Assembly: GCA_039566865.1 (NCBI GenBank) | Contig: CM076945.1 | Location: 7,925,501-7,989,500 of the forward strand | DNA length: 64,000 nucleotides | Direction: 5' to 3' | Origin: Aurelia coerulea | Lineage: Eukaryota > Cnidaria > Scyphozoa > Semaeostomeae > Ulmaridae | Shown: in pieces, positions 11,200-23,943 of the stretch | Position numbering within the stretch: the first letter of the stretch is position 1 | Layout: the number at the start of each line of letters is the position of its first letter | Position numbers and translations under genes: made by a program | Notes under the pieces: generated by a model | Database searches by the model: none | What the model saw: only the letters and a program-made list of their open reading frames with translations | What the model was told of the DNA's origin: nothing

Positions 11200-11420
11200 G
11201 TTGGATCATGGGTAATTAGATGCTTCTATGGAGGAGCGCTGGATAATATGTATCTGGGGAGGAAATATTGTTTAGAACTGCGGAGGAGATCTGCGGAGGA
11301 AATATTGTTTAGTACTGCGGAGGAGTATCTCCTCCGCAGTACTAAACAGTATTTCCTCCGCAGATACATATTATCCAGCGCTCCTCCATAGAAGCACAAC
11401 AGCAGTGTCTAACTACCCAT
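11200..11420. repeat. Foldback palindrome
   Basis: Arms read tctatggaggagcgctggat and ... atccagcgctcctccataga, with a symmetric centre near 11332-11340 (actgcggaggagtatctcct). The left arm has an internal duplication of 'ggaggaaatattgtttag'. The outer flanks (catgggtaattaga / taactacccatgg) extend the symmetry. Confidence 0.87.
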
Positions 11421-11819
11421 GGTTGGATACATCGAGATAGTGATAATTTGTGTTTTCTATCTGCCTCTATTAATCCTCGCTCGTGGCAGGTTGACGTGAC
11501 GTGAAATTGAGTGGCATAATAGCAGTGGTCACGTGAATCTGCCATGCACAGAGAATAAATGGCGTCTACACTTTAGGATAGTTGAGTTGAGTCTGCACGC
11601 AGGCTATCCACATGGGAATCACACTCGAAATACATGTTTTGGGGCTTGCATTATTAGATGTCTCTGAATGAGATATCATGCATAAAAGTTATATCACCAT
11701 GCTTACATAATGAGTATAATTGTACCAGCAACAAGGTTAGATTTTGTGACACAATAGCATAAGTGAAATTCAAAGCGATAACGATTGCATCACGGGGGGA
11801 GGGGAGGTATTCCATAGTA

Positions 11820-12243
11820 CACGTTTATTTTTTTATTAGAAACTGGATTATAAGAAACTAGTACTACGATGACCAAAAATTTAAGAAACTCTAGTACTAC
11901 GCTCAAGAACAGTTAAGAAACTCTAAAACTTTATTTCTGTATGTCTCTCTTATTCTATGTCTCTCTAACAAAGACACATTCGTATTTTCTTGACTTTTAA
12001 CTGCAAAATTGGTAAATTTTTGCCTTGATGTGCATGGCTTCTTCTTGATGACAATGTCAATGCAAAATGGAAGCCCTTTCTCGAGAAGAAGGCTCAACTT
12101 TGAACAATACCGCAATTTCAGGCCCAAAAAAATAAGAAACTAATTAAGAAACTTTTACTACTAAAACATCGAGATTTTCATGCGAAATTAAGAAACTTTT
12201 AGTACTAAGTGCTGATCCAAGTTTCTTATATAAAAAAAACGTG
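11820..12243. mobile_element. TA-flanked MITE, CACG family, copy 1
   Basis: Ends CACGTTT...AACGTG lie between TA dinucleotides. The body repeats 'taagaaact' units (aagaaactctagtactacg). Copies 2 and 3 at 21449-21870 and 62857-63274 are nearly identical throughout, including 'tgcatggcttcttcttgatg'. The reverse-strand frame 11903-12127 recurs in copy 3, which reflects repeat identity rather than a gene. Non-autonomous Tc1/mariner-type element by inference. Confidence 0.85.
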
Positions 12244-12254
12244 TAAAGGTACCT

Positions 12255-12530
12255 GGGGATGTGCTGCGAGCAAGGGTATACTTTTTCGGACCTCTAGTCT
12301 AGCCAAGGGTATACTTTTTTGCAATTTTGGCCAGCAACGGTCCAGCCAAGGGTATCATTTTTGACCATATTGGTCTAGCGAACTGTCATGATATCATATT
12401 TGGCACAAATTTGACAATATTGGTCGAGGAAATGGTCGAAATTGGTCTAGCCAAGGGTACCATTTTCGTAAAAATTAGTCTAGCCAACAGTACCCTTTTG
12501 AAGATGCTCGCGGCAGACCCCTAACCAAAA
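12255..12530. repeat. Minisatellite of 'gtctagccaagggta' units
   Basis: Imperfect units of about 30-35 bases, each with a variant of tctagccaagggtatac followed by tttttgcaattttgg. A reverse-oriented relative is at about 21885-22010 (gatacccttgggctagat). A run of about 14 C follows at 12542. Confidence 0.75.
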
Positions 12531-12784
12531 TTTGGCCAAGAACCCCCCCCCCCCCCTCCCACGTGGATTGCATTGGCAAGCATGCTCCCATCAAGTCATT
12601 GCGCGTTTCTGATAGGTACTGGCCATGGGTGAATGAAGACCTAAAGAAGCTAATACGAAGCAGGGATAAACTCCTTAGGAGGAGCTCCTATAGGCAAATC
12701 AGAAAAAATTAAAAAGCAAAAAAAGCCGTATTTTTCGGAAAAACTTGCTCAGGCTGGTGGTAACCCAGGGGAGACACTCAGCAC

Positions 12785-13290
12785 ATACGCATACGGGGGG
12801 GTCAGTCCGAGATATTTTCAGGAACCCCAAAAATATCAGTTTAGCTCAAATGTCAGCTCATTTTATACCCTGACGTCTGTAAAAAATGAACATAAAAGAT
12901 CACGAAACAATGCAAATTATAATAATAATAATATATCAAATGAGGGAATACGAGGCTTACAGCCTATAAAACCCTAGAAATTGTATTTGTGTTCGCGGTG
13001 GAAGCTATCATAACGTTTTTCAAAATTTAATACTGTCGTACAGTTGACAATCTCTTCGGATAACTCATTCCACGATTTTACTATTCTTTGTGGCCAGGAA
13101 TATCAATATTCTTTGTATAAATTGAGGCCAGGATTGCCTCTAAAGAATCCAGAAATATCATTTTGACAATATTTGATGCCCAAAAATATCAAAAACATAA
13201 TTTCAGTTTATTTGGACCCAAAAATATCACTTTCGGCAATATTCTGATCCAAAAATATCGGACTTACCTCCCCGTATGTGCATGTGCTGG
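12785..13290. mobile_element. Inverted-repeat element with 'aaaaatatc' motifs
   Basis: Left end 'cacatacgcatacgggggg' and right end 'ccccgtatgtgcatgtgctg' are inverted. Both halves carry repeated 'ccaaaaatatca' words. A shorter relative is at about 34820-35150 with the same ends (acatacacatagacatag / cgccgtatgtgcatgtgt). The middle (12930-13110) differs and may itself be an insertion. Confidence 0.7.
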
Positions 13291-13467
13291 GTGCTCCCAC
13301 CCCCCCCTGGGGATGGTAACATGGAGGAATCCTGGAAAAAGTTAAATAAAAGATCTAAATCCAAAAAACATTGATCTTTTGAAAGAATCTGGAGGAGAAA
13401 TAGATCTCCATCACTATGAATGCATATTTCTTCTTAGTAGGTAAGGTGTTCGAAAATGGACACAAAG

Positions 13468-13590
13468 CCCTTAGCCCTGGTCAATTCAAGTGGGCCAGGG
13501 CGGGGCTAAGTGAAATTAAGTACAAGGAAAAGGACACATACTAGCCCTTAGCCCTGGTCAATTCAAGTGGGCCAGGGCGGGGCAAAGTGA
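13468..13590. repeat. Two-copy direct repeat
   Basis: The segment 'tagccctggtcaattcaagt' followed by gggccagggcggggc occurs twice, about 78 bases apart. No function visible. Confidence 0.75.
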
Positions 13591-13599
13591 ATTTATGGG

Positions 13600-14640
13600 A
13601 CACAACGGGACAGAACGTTCAGGAAAACATCTAATACGAGTGACTTCGCCAAAATATGTTAATTACAAACTGCTGAATTTTGGCACAGTTCGGAGCTTAT
13701 TAAGTCGCTAATCACGCGCAGAACTTGCTAATTAAGGTTAAATTGCTTTTGTATAAGGATTAATTTAGGACTTTTAATTTTGCTTTTGGATTATTGTAGA
13801 GAGTTTTTTTTGAGGGTTTTTTTTTCATCGAGGCTGACACAGATCAGACACAATATTTTTTGGAGGTTTTTTCTACAAGGTTTAAGACCCTAGACGGTCC
13901 ATCTTTTTTGCGTGAGCTTTTTAATTTAGTGTGCAGCGGAAATTTGCGATCAAAGTCAGATTGGCCAAAGATTCCCTACAAAGGACCTAGCAAGAAAGAT
14001 AGAGGCTGCCCCCCAACCCATGCTCACAGGTGAATATAATCTTAACACTGATAATAGGCGCTTCGATTTTAGGCCCATTGTAGGACATCAGAAATGCAAT
14101 TGGTAAGATAACATGCGACCCACGTGGATGCGCCATGCTGTATTCTCAAAGTCACTTGATAATACTATTATGTAACTTACATTTAACCAATCAAAGCATC
14201 GCATGCGGCAGCAGCTGAGACTGAGATCAGCTTTTCCAAAGAACAAATGAGTCGACGGAAATTGTTTTTGGGTAATTCGTTACCATAGCTGCATCGTAGC
14301 TCACGCAGCACCCGCAGCGCCTGGCTTTACTGCTCTCTGCAGTGGGACATACCCACAAACGCACATGTACGAACCCATAGTCTATGACATGACGGATTAT
14401 GACGTGGAGCAAATGAAGTCCACCCACGTGCCGCTTGCATTCGAACTGTTTGCATATACTCATTACATAAGTCTCAGCATCGCTCATATTGAATTGGATG
14501 GTATAATAAAATATCAGATTAAAAATGTTGAACGAATACAAGGAATCCCGTCGTAAGTCTACTGTTTGCATCCATCGAGAAAATCAAATACTATATCTGT
14601 AATTAGATTACCTCAGTCCCCACATTCAGTCAGTTTGTCC
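13600..14640. other. Intergenic, no gene seen
   Basis: Unique-looking AT-rich DNA. Overlapping frames on opposite strands at 14227-14571 and 14365-14556 are too short, unsupported by splice sites and unlike any family I know. A 25-base segment near 14641 (gcctgcgtgcagactcaact) is the reverse complement of one near 11590, hinting at an older element spanning 11.6-14.7 kb. Confidence 0.5.
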
Positions 14641-14667
14641 TAGCCTGCGTGCAGACTCAACTATCCT

Positions 14668-14832
14668 TGTCCTAACCTGGACCAGCCTGGACTTGCGCCA
14701 AGTCTCGCTCTTCATCAATCAATACGGGAGGGGAATGCAGGGGGGATTCCCGTTTTAATTCCCCTCTGCACTCATTTCCCCTCCCGTATTGATTGATCAA
14801 GAGCGAGACTTGGCGCAAGTCCAGCACTGAAC
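14668..14832. repeat. Foldback palindrome
   Basis: Left arm gacttgcgccaagtctcgct continues into tcaatcaatacgggaggg; the right arm is its reverse complement ending agcgagacttggcgcaagtc. A 20-30 base asymmetric centre lies near 14740. Confidence 0.87.
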
Positions 14833-15717
14833 TGGAACCTAAACAGATAAATACCTCGTGAAACAGATTGTGAAACCTCAAAAGCTTCATTTGCTCCAGA
14901 AACTAGCAGGTCAAAAGTTGGCTCTCATTTTAGGATTGGCAAAGACAATAAATCTCAATCTATAAAGTGAAGTAATCGATTGAAAAGTAAAAGAAAAGTT
15001 TAGGTTTGTATGGGAAACATTCATTGATTGAATTGTATTTCTTATGTACCTTATTGATACCCATTGCGTTCTCTGCCCCCATGGCAGATTTTATGTTGCT
15101 GTGTGGAGCGCATTCAGCTTCTTGGAACAATAGAATCCGGAGGCTTTAAGGTAACTCTGCTTTCCGCTCTAGTGCACAGCGAGATGCCGTTTCGCAAAAC
15201 CACTCTCCTCAGAAAACAGTTAATTTCTCCAATATTATTCGGCCTATCGAAAAGCGGTAAAAAGGATGTTGTTCTGTATAATCTGGGCAATCGAAAGATG
15301 TAGAAATCGCAATGTTTCCGTCAACCCTGGTTTCGCAAATCCTAGTTCAAATCTTTTTGCTGATTTCAGAAAAGTGGATTTATCTCCAAAACTACTCGAA
15401 AAATATTCGATTTTTTTTCGTCCCATCTTTAGCTAGGTTGTTGATCTACAACTTTGCTAAGTCTGATTGAAAAAGCTAGGCTAGATTTCCTGCAATCGAA
15501 TCTGATCCAATTTGGTGCCAACCGGATGTCCATGAACGTACGAGCCAGAGGGGGCCAGTTGCCCCCATTATTGGAAAACCTGAAGAAATCGACCATTTTC
15601 AGGCACGTTTGATTTAAACAAGGGTGAGAATGTCAGTGAAGGGTTGGGTGACAACAAATTTTATTACAAATTGCTCAGAAGATGTTTTTATCGTGAAAAT
15701 GTATGTTTTTATCAATA

Positions 15718-16262
15718 AGGGACAGTGCAAAGTTTATTTTATAACATGGCCGGTGGAAAACGTAACGGGGCAACTACATTTTTTTAGCTTGTACAGAACT
15801 GGGTCAACACTTTTTACAAAGCAAATATGAACGAGGCAGTACCTTTTTATAAGCTCAAGATAAAGTTTGAAATATGAAATGGCTAATTTTGAGGCCAAAA
15901 TTGTGGATCATGCAAGTTGAGAAATGCTTGGAAGGATGTGTATGAACATGATGCAAAATGTCCTTGTCAGTTACTTGCAAGAAAGATTCATCAATCATTT
16001 CTCTTTATCTTCAAAGTCGATTTCTTCGTTTACAAAGTCTCGTAAAGGCAAGAGTTGATTATGTTATGGTCTTTGGCTAATTCATCGGTGGTACGATACA
16101 ACATTTGTTGTTCATGAATACGGGACAGATACATTTTTTTAAGGAAAGGGTGACGGGGCAGTTGGTTTTTTGGCAATAATTTCATACAGGGCGAGCAGAT
16201 TTTTTTGCAAGAATTTTTGTTCTCCACCGGCCATGTAATATAATAAATTTTGCCCTGTCCCT
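15718..16262 (+). mobile_element. Foldback MITE, GGGACAGTGC family, copy 1
   Basis: Left end agggacagtgcaaagtttat, right end aaattttgccctgtccct: terminal inverted repeats of about 40 bases that also include acatggccggtgg / ccaccggccatgt. A second copy at 49135-49653 lies in the opposite orientation. No transposase is encoded; frames within it are non-coding. Confidence 0.8.
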
Positions 16263-16478
16263 AAGTGACACCGATAAGAATACAGACTTAGAAGAGAGTG
16301 ACTTGGAACAAAATGATTCGAAAGCGAATGACAAGGAGAGTGAACGACAACGACTAAGTTTTTGCTGATCTGATCTTGATACCAAAGAGCAGGAGGCACA
16401 AGGACAATTTTATTCTAACAATTAGGTGTGGGTGAGCTGCAGCTGCAGGTTGATAGAAATTGGCATTAATGAAACTTA

Positions 16479-19400
16479 GGCCCCGTTTACACGATACCGT
16501 TTTCATTTCATATCGGATTGGGGGTGGCAATCCGATGCGAAAATTATTCTGTTTACGCGATACCGTTTTCATTTCATATCGGATTTGGGGTGGCAATCCG
16601 ATACGAAAATTATTCTGTTTACATGATACCGTTTTCATTTCATATCGGATTGGGGTTCTGTTTACACGACACCGTTTTCATTTCATATCGGATTATTGGG
16701 GGTTGTGTTTACACAGAAACGCTTTGTCTTGTGCTGCGAAGGATTTCCTTTGTTTTAACAGCCACTGCGCAGTGCGCCAGATGTATAGGAGGCTCGTAGA
16801 ATTGATAAAGAGGTTCCGTTTTGAGTTGATACCGGATTCGACCGTTTACACGACATCGGATTCGTTTCATGCCACTTTCAGAGCGTTTTCATTTGAAAGC
16901 GCAAAAGTCCGGTGGCTGGAGGGGGGGCATCACCACCCGAGCGGAGAATTTACCAGACCTAGCTTATCTAGACCAGTTTTTTGCGTAGATTTCGATTCTG
17001 GGAGGTGATCAGTCATTTGAGGGGGCTTTTTCAAGATATAGGGGATCATAGGTTAAAAAATGGGGGAAATCATAATTCTTTGGTTCTCAATGAAAATATT
17101 GTTATAGCTCGGTTACACATGGATATCTAGCATCAGATATATCTCCGTAAATGTATTTGGTCGTCAAGGGCATGTTCCTGCTTTGAGGGGGGCGCTTTGG
17201 GTGCGTTTGGGGCTGAAAAACATGTTATAGGCAGAATCATCCTACTAGTTTAGACTTAGCCAACACAGCCAAGCATTGTTCTATTATAATATATAACGAT
17301 AGAAAACTGAGCACAATGATCTCAATCAACGCTATTTACTTGGAAAGTTTGGCTTGGCCTGACCCCCAGAATTGTATGATCTACCAAATTGCAGTTAAAG
17401 ACAACATAAGCTTCATTATTCCATCATCAACACGAAAGGCCACAACTTACAACTACGGTGGTGCAGGAATCCTCTGTCTTGCCTCTTCTCGATAAGCAAA
17501 CAGAATTACGCAAGGTACGATAGCTTCTTCTACTGAAACTCAATGAAACTCATCCTGGAGCTACATGAAGAAAAAATTGCTAACAAATGGATTCTCCGTT
17601 TGCAGCAATGGGCACAACATTAGCCAGTCAATTCATGTAGCTGGTGAGCAAACGTACATGCGAAGCTCCTACATAACGGTCTTAATTTTTGTTTGAGATG
17701 AATGTTTTTTTATGTGAATGTGTTTTACTGGGGGAAGCAAGTTATTTGTGTTTTGTCCAGTATTTGATGATGGCTATAACTCGGTATATCTATATCAGGA
17801 GGATCTTGACCTTTATTTCTGAAGTATAAACAAACCAGTACAGAAAAAAGTATGACGATTAAAGTTTGACGAGCTATAGCAACTAAATATGATCTGACAG
17901 TCTTAAAATAGGAAATAAAGTTTTTAGATTCAGGCATATTCCAAGAAAGGGAAAGCCAAACAACCATTGCAATATAGCGAGATTGATAAGTCATTTTTTC
18001 ATTTCGTTCATCAAAAATTAAGTAACTCATCTTTTGCATGCATGTAGAATGAAATACTTTACTCATCAGGGTAGTTCCCATGTTAAAAGGGTTTTGAATA
18101 GACTATAACGAGCGAGATTGGTTGATTCACTGCTGTCCCTTGCAGAAATTGACAAAGAGGCTAATACACCAAGGATGTTCTAGGAGCAAGAGAGATGAAA
18201 AAGTCTGAAGAGCGAATGATGAAGTTGTCGAGGCTCTGAAGGAGGATCATCATTCCATTTCACAATGCATTGGACAAACAGAAGTTGTTCAATCTTTTTT
18301 CTGAAAGACTGCACACTCAAAACCGAAGTTTCAGAGCGACTCGCGAGGCACCACTATCCAAAAGAAAACTGACTGCAAAAGCAAGCAGTTTGACTGCTAG
18401 TTCTAATGTATTTGGGACATTTATAGTTTGATTGGATGGCGACGATACAATAATGAGCATATAGCACGACTGATTGAAAGGGATAGTCTCATCAGCTATG
18501 ATAGTAGAGGACAAAGCTGTATCCATCAGTTTGCTTTGCCTGTTTTCTTTTCGCGCCATCACAGGCTACAATTGCAAGAGGAAGGACAGGGCCTTTTTAT
18601 CTTCGTTCGTGATTGCTCCTTACAGATGTTGCGATAAGGATGCCTAAAAACGTCTCTTTGTACCGTGACGTCTCGCGAGTCGCTCTGTAACTTGGTTTTG
18701 AGCGTGTGGTCTTTCAGAAAAACGAGTGAAAAAATTCTGCTTTTCCCTTGCATTGTGAAATGGATTGGTGAGATAGCCTCAACTATTTCATAACTCGCTC
18801 TTTTCATACTTTTTCATCTCTCTTGCTCCTAAGCATTTCCTTGGAGTAGCCACTTTGTCAATTTCTGCAAGGGACATCAGTGAATCAAAAAATCTCGCTT
18901 GTTATAGTCTATTCAAAACCATTTTAGCATGGGGACTTTCCTGATGAGTAAAACTTTTATTCCACATGCATGCAGAAGATGAGTTAATTAATTTTTGATA
19001 AACGGAATGAAGAAATGAGTAATTAATCTCGCTATATTGACAGTGCTGTTGCCATTAGTATCGAAACTTTGGCTTCTCTTTTTTTTTGGAATATGCCTGA
19101 ATCCAAAAACTTTATTTTCTACTTCAAAGACTGTCAGACCATATTTAGGCAATGAAAATGGATGTTTTTCTTGCTATAGCTCGTCAAACTTTAATCGTCA
19201 TATTTTTTTCTGTACTGGTTTGTTTATACTTCAGAAAAAAAGGTCAAGATCCTCCTGATATAGATATACCGAGTTATAGCCACCATCAAATACTGGATTA
19301 AAACACAAATAGGTTGCTTCCCCCAATAAAACATATTCACATAAAAAAACATTCATCTCAACAAAAATTATGACCGTTATGTAGGAGCTTCGCATGTACG

Positions 19401-20289
19401 TTTGCTCACCAGCTACATGAATTGACTGGCTAATGTTGTGCCCATTGCTGCAAACGGAGAATCCATTTGTTAGCAATTTTTTCTTCATGTAGCTCCAGGA
19501 TGAGTTTCATTGAGTTTCAGTAGAAGAAGCTATCGTACCTTGCGTAATTCTGTTTGCTTATCGAGAAGAGGCAAGACAGAGGATTCCTGCACCACCGTAG
19601 TTGTAAGTTGTGGCCTTTCGTGTTGATGATGGAATAATGAAGCTTATGTTGTCTTTAACTGCAATTTGGTAGATCATACAATTCTGGGGGTCAGGCCAAG
19701 CCAAACTTTCCAAGTAAATAGCGTTGATTGAGATCATTGTGCTCAGCTTTCTATCATTATATATTATAATAGAACAATGCTTGGCTGTGTTGGCTAAGTC
19801 TAAACTAGTAGGATGATTCTGCCTATAACATGTTTTTCAGCCCCAAACGCGCCCAAAGCGCCCCAATCAAAGCAGGAACATGCCCTTGACGACCAAATAC
19901 ATTTACGGAGATATATCTGATGCTAGATATCCATGTGTAACCGAGCTATAACAATATTTTCTTTGAGAACCAAAGAATTATGATTTCCCCCATTTTTTAA
20001 CCTATGACCCCCTATATCTTGAAAAAGCCCCCTCAAATGGCTGATCACCTCCCAGAATCGAAATCTACGCAAAAAACTGGTCTAGATGAGCTAGGTCTGG
20101 TAAATTCTCCGCTCGGGTGGTGATGCCCCCCCCTCCAGCCACCGGACTATATCGGATTGGTGCGTTCTCGTGTAAACAGGAGGCCAATCCGATACCTATG
20201 GAGTGAAAACGGTCTCGTGTAAACAGAGGGCTTATCCGATATGAAACCAATCCGATATGAAATGAAAACGGTATCGTGTAAACGGGGCC
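16479..20289. mobile_element. 3.8 kb foldback element with TTA target duplication
   Basis: Almost the whole element is an inverted repeat. Left end GGCCCCGTTTACACGATACC is matched by the right end ggtatcgtgtaaacggggcc, and TTA flanks both sides (16476-16478 and 20290-20292). Arms of about 1.6-1.9 kb pair in order: gatatctagcatcagatata with its complement near 19920; tttcaatccaag-type interior words; and the stretch near 18150 with that near 18860. Only about 18360-18655 is unpaired. The left end carries four tandem 'ataccgttttcatttcatat' units of about 60 bases (16495-16700); the right end has fewer. A TTA duplication fits PIF/Harbinger, by inference; no transposase or Myb-like gene is present. 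Confidence 0.87.
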
Positions 20290-20292
20290 TTA

Positions 20293-21446
20293 TTCGTCAT
20301 GTGAACAAATAACATGGATATGATCAGCACTGCAGGAAAAATGGACATGCTAGATTGCAAAAGAGAAAGTTGCTGAAATTAAAAACACGCATTTCACGGT
20401 TGGGGTAAAATCTTTTTGACCATGATATAGGCTGGGTAATTATTTTTGTGATTTGTTCAAAGGCTCGGCAAGTGAAACGAATTCTCGATGCTTCATATCT
20501 CTTCGGTGCTATCCTTTGGTCTAAACACTGAACGGTGGAACGGTCCCTAATGTGAGCCAATGTGGCGCAATGTCATTGTCGATCATATTCAATGCCAGTT
20601 TTTAAGGGAAACCGTGTTTTGTACACCCCCATTGTGGACTTCTACAAGTCTCTCTCTCTTTTTTAGTCCGAATTGTCCGGAAAATGCAAAACGGAATGCT
20701 AAACGGAAATTGAGGATCTGGGTTGCCATAGCAAAGATGCTCAAAACAGCAGATCATGAACGGAAATTGCCCCAATGTATGAACCCTGCCTTTCCCTGGG
20801 TCTTCTTGTTCTTGTCCCTTCCTTTGTCCATTTCTTTTCCATTGAGGCTACGGGAGAAACACAGAGGCTGCTGCTCTGTTGGCAACTGATATGGCCGATT
20901 TTCCCTTATTCCGATTCTCCGATTTTCCTTGTGTCCTGCAAACGTGCAACAACAACCTTCAAGGGTACAAGGACACCTAGAGGAACAACACAACATTGCC
21001 GTAGCCTGTGCTCCAGACCCTCCAAAATCGGAACATGGGTCTGGGACACAAAAAGCTACATTGCCGTTGAAACAAAAACCACCGCATTTCTTAAAGGCTC
21101 AGGCATATCTGTTGAAATAACTGCAGCAGGTGAAATAATCATTTGAATTTTCCAATGAGCGGCGCTGTTTACGATTAGGCCACCAGCAAGCCTAATCCTA
21201 TGTCCTTTGATGATATAATCTTGATTTTTGAGTCTAATGAACTAAATCGCTAGGAAGCGAACATTAGAGGCTAAATCATAAGAAGCTAACAAAACAGGTT
21301 CGGACCAAAGTCTCACATAAGTTGCCGATATGGTCAGTAGTGTTTGCAGGACGGAATGGGAGGTTCTTGGTTAAATTTTGGGTAGGGGTCTGCAGCGAGC
21401 ATGTTCAAAATGATACCGTCGGCTGGACTAAATCTTAAAAAAATGG
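20293..21446. other. Intergenic, no convincing gene
   Basis: Overlapping frames at 20560-20889, 20754-20996 and 20775-21146 use both strands and all phases over the same bases, without bordering splice sites or a family resemblance. I regard the stretch as non-coding. Confidence 0.5.
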
Positions 21447-21448
21447 TA

Positions 21449-21870
21449 CACGTTTTTTTTTATAAGAAACTGGTTTATAGGAAACTAGTACTACGATGAC
21501 CAAAAATTTAAGAAACTCTAGTACTACGCTCAAGAACAGTTAAGAAACTCTAAACTTTATTTCTGTATGTCTCTCTTATTCTATGTCTCTCTAACAAAAG
21601 TACATTCGTCTTTTCTTGACTTTTAACTGCAAATTGGTAAATTTTTGCCTTGATGTGCATGGCTTCTTCTTGATGACAATGTCAACGAAAAATGGAAGCC
21701 CTTTCTCGAGAAGAAGGCTCAACTTCGAACAATACCGCAATTTTAGGCCCCAAAAAATAAGAAACTAATTAAGAAACTTTCACTACTAAAACACCGAAAT
21801 TTTCATGCGAAATTAAGAAACTTTTAGTACTAAGTGCTGATCCAAGTTTCTTATTTAAAAAAAAAACGTG
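21449..21870. mobile_element. TA-flanked MITE, CACG family, copy 2
   Basis: TA at 21447-21448 and 21871-21872 flank CACGTTTTTTTTT...AAAACGTG. The body is nearly the same as copies 1 and 3, with small indels. Adjacent on both sides are minisatellite words (agcgagcatgttc; acccttgctt) also seen next to copy 1, so copies 1 and 2 may sit in a shared larger repeat. Confidence 0.85.
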
Positions 21871-22029
21871 TACCCTTGCTTAGACTAATATTGAAAACAT
21901 GATACCCTTGGGCTAGATCTCTTTCAAGCCCTAACGCTATTGACCGTTCCCTTTACCAACATTGTCAAATATGATACCCCGAAAAGTATACCCTTGAGTG
22001 TGATACAGCCCCAGGTACTTTTGCTATGG

Positions 22030-22250
22030 AAGGACTCTCCCCGTGGTTTGCCCAGTCTCCCTGTTCTCTTCGAAGCTCAAGCTGTTTAAGCAAAGAAATC
22101 GCTTGAACGTAAGTGGACTTGCTACAAGTCCCTCTCTTGTCAGCACGACATAAACGCAGAGCATGAAGAAGGAGACTCACATTGAACATCATTTTATGAC
22201 CTGCGCCCTGCGCTGAGAAGAGAGAGAGACTTGTAGCAAGTCCAGAACGT
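22030..22250. repeat. Inverted repeat around 'acttgctacaagtc'
   Basis: gacttgctacaagtccctct near 22117 and gagacttgtagcaagtcc near 22227 are inverted, about 100 bases apart. Probably a small MITE remnant. Confidence 0.5.
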
Positions 22251-22489
22251 AAGACAAAATTTCTTTTTGCACAGAATCGTAGAATTGTGGAATTAGTTAC
22301 CTTACCAGAAGACATTATAAGCAGTTCAACAACAGTATTGAATTTTGAAAAATTTTATAATAGCTTCCACTACGAACGCAAATTCAACTTTACGATTTAT
22401 AGGCTGCAAGCCTCGTATTCCCTTATTCGATAAATTATTATTATTATTATTATTATCATTATATCAGAAAGACCCAGTGCGCAGTAGTC

Positions 22490-22945
22490 CACCTCCCACA
22501 CCCGGGGGGGGGGGCACTCCCATACTTGACCTGACGGGATGTGCCGCTCAACAGGGTGTCCTTTTGCGGTAAAAATTATGCGACAGGGTGTCATTTTCTA
22601 GCAAAAATTATGCGACAGGGTATTATAATAGGTAAAAAAGTTATGCGACAGGGTATCACAAGCAAAAATTGTGTTCTACAATGTATTTGAGACGCAAAAA
22701 TTTTTATGCGACAGGGTATCACAAGCAAAAATTGTGTTCTACACTGTATTTGAGAGGTAAAATTTTTATGCGACAGGGTATCACAAGCAAAAATTGCGTT
22801 CTACACTGTATTTGAGAGGCAAAATTTTTATGCGACAGGGTATACTTTTGGCCTATTTTTTATGCGACAGGGTGCAGGGTGTGGAGAGGTTTTCCGCACA
22901 CCCCCGTCACTTCCCTAGTCAAGTACCCCCCCCGGGCTCCCACAT
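22490..22945. repeat. Poly-G/C-bounded minisatellite of 'tatgcgacagggt' units
   Basis: Seven or more units contain 'tatgcgacagggtatcacaa'; the central ones have a period of about 67 bases (gcaaaaattgtgttctaca ... gtatttgagaggtaaaattt). The array is bounded by inverted ends: cccggggggggggcactccc at the left and the reverse sense cccccccccgggctccc at the right, plus acttgacc / gtcaagta. I associate this arrangement with anthozoan genomes; that link is from memory. Confidence 0.83.
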
Positions 22946-23943
22946 TATTTACAGCTGCGATAAGACCGCAAAGAATGCTCTATAAGATTAGCACAGCCTT
23001 TGGCCTAAATCACTGCGCGTTTTACTACAAACGAACAAAAACTCCATTGCAGTATTTAAGATTACATGGTGGTCAAGCTTTGGATTATTTGATAATAAAT
23101 TTCTAGATTTGCTCAGTCAACATCCGAGGACAAAGTTTTGAAGACAAAACGTGCCAAGCTGTTGGCTCGGTGTGAAACGACCAGCATGTCACCATAGAAA
23201 CTACCAGATGTCGTTTGCAATTCTTTTCGCGCACAAGATGAAAGGAAGCCAAGACCCAAAGAAATGAGACATGTGCCTCCCTTATGTGGTCACAAAAGCA
23301 AAGTATACCGAAAGCCTCTCGTTTCAATTAGCGCATGCATGCAATCTTGTTTTCAAATACTTTAGAACCTAATTGTGATAGTGGGACGACAGGGCCTAAA
23401 TTTCGACGAAAATACTATTCTCTTGGCCTAAATTCCAGATGAAAAGCTCAGATGAAAAGCTCAGAAAGCTGAATGAATAAATTATTCACAGGGCAAACGT
23501 CTCCAAAGCTCGCAGACCTTTTATTGTCTCCTATCCTGAAAATCTAAATTCTCTGGAAGCGAAATATCTCTGCTCTTCGTGGCGACACGGTATACTTCGG
23601 TGCTTCAGTGCTTGTTACAAGTAAACAATCCTCAGACCTCGGCTCTTAGAGACCGATAACGAAGCAGGTTCACCATAAATCTAACTCTTATCCAACTTTT
23701 CTGGAAGTAGACTCATATGAGTAGACCAAAGTAGATATATCTCAGAAATTTTATTTCTTGTATCTGCTAGACTTTTGATAGACTTCATTTTGCAGGTTTT
23801 TCATAAATATTTGCCAAAACAAGTTTTTCGCAAGGAATACCTTTGCCAAAAACTCGTTTGTTATGATAAATATTTGTGAAAACCTGCCGAGATGCAGTGC
23901 AATAAAAACATGCATAAACGATTTCGGAGCATCGCCGAAGAGG

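Noticed and set aside
11903..12127. Conserved 74-residue protein shared with 62936-63160
   Set aside because: The identity comes from two copies of the same non-coding MITE; copy 2 at 21449 has the frame broken.
16460..17008. 182-codon frame with internal repeats of 'TVFISYRIG'
   Set aside because: It is produced by the 60-base subterminal repeats of the foldback element.
20560..21146. Cluster of overlapping frames as a gene
   Set aside because: Several frames and both strands are open at once, without exon borders or homology.
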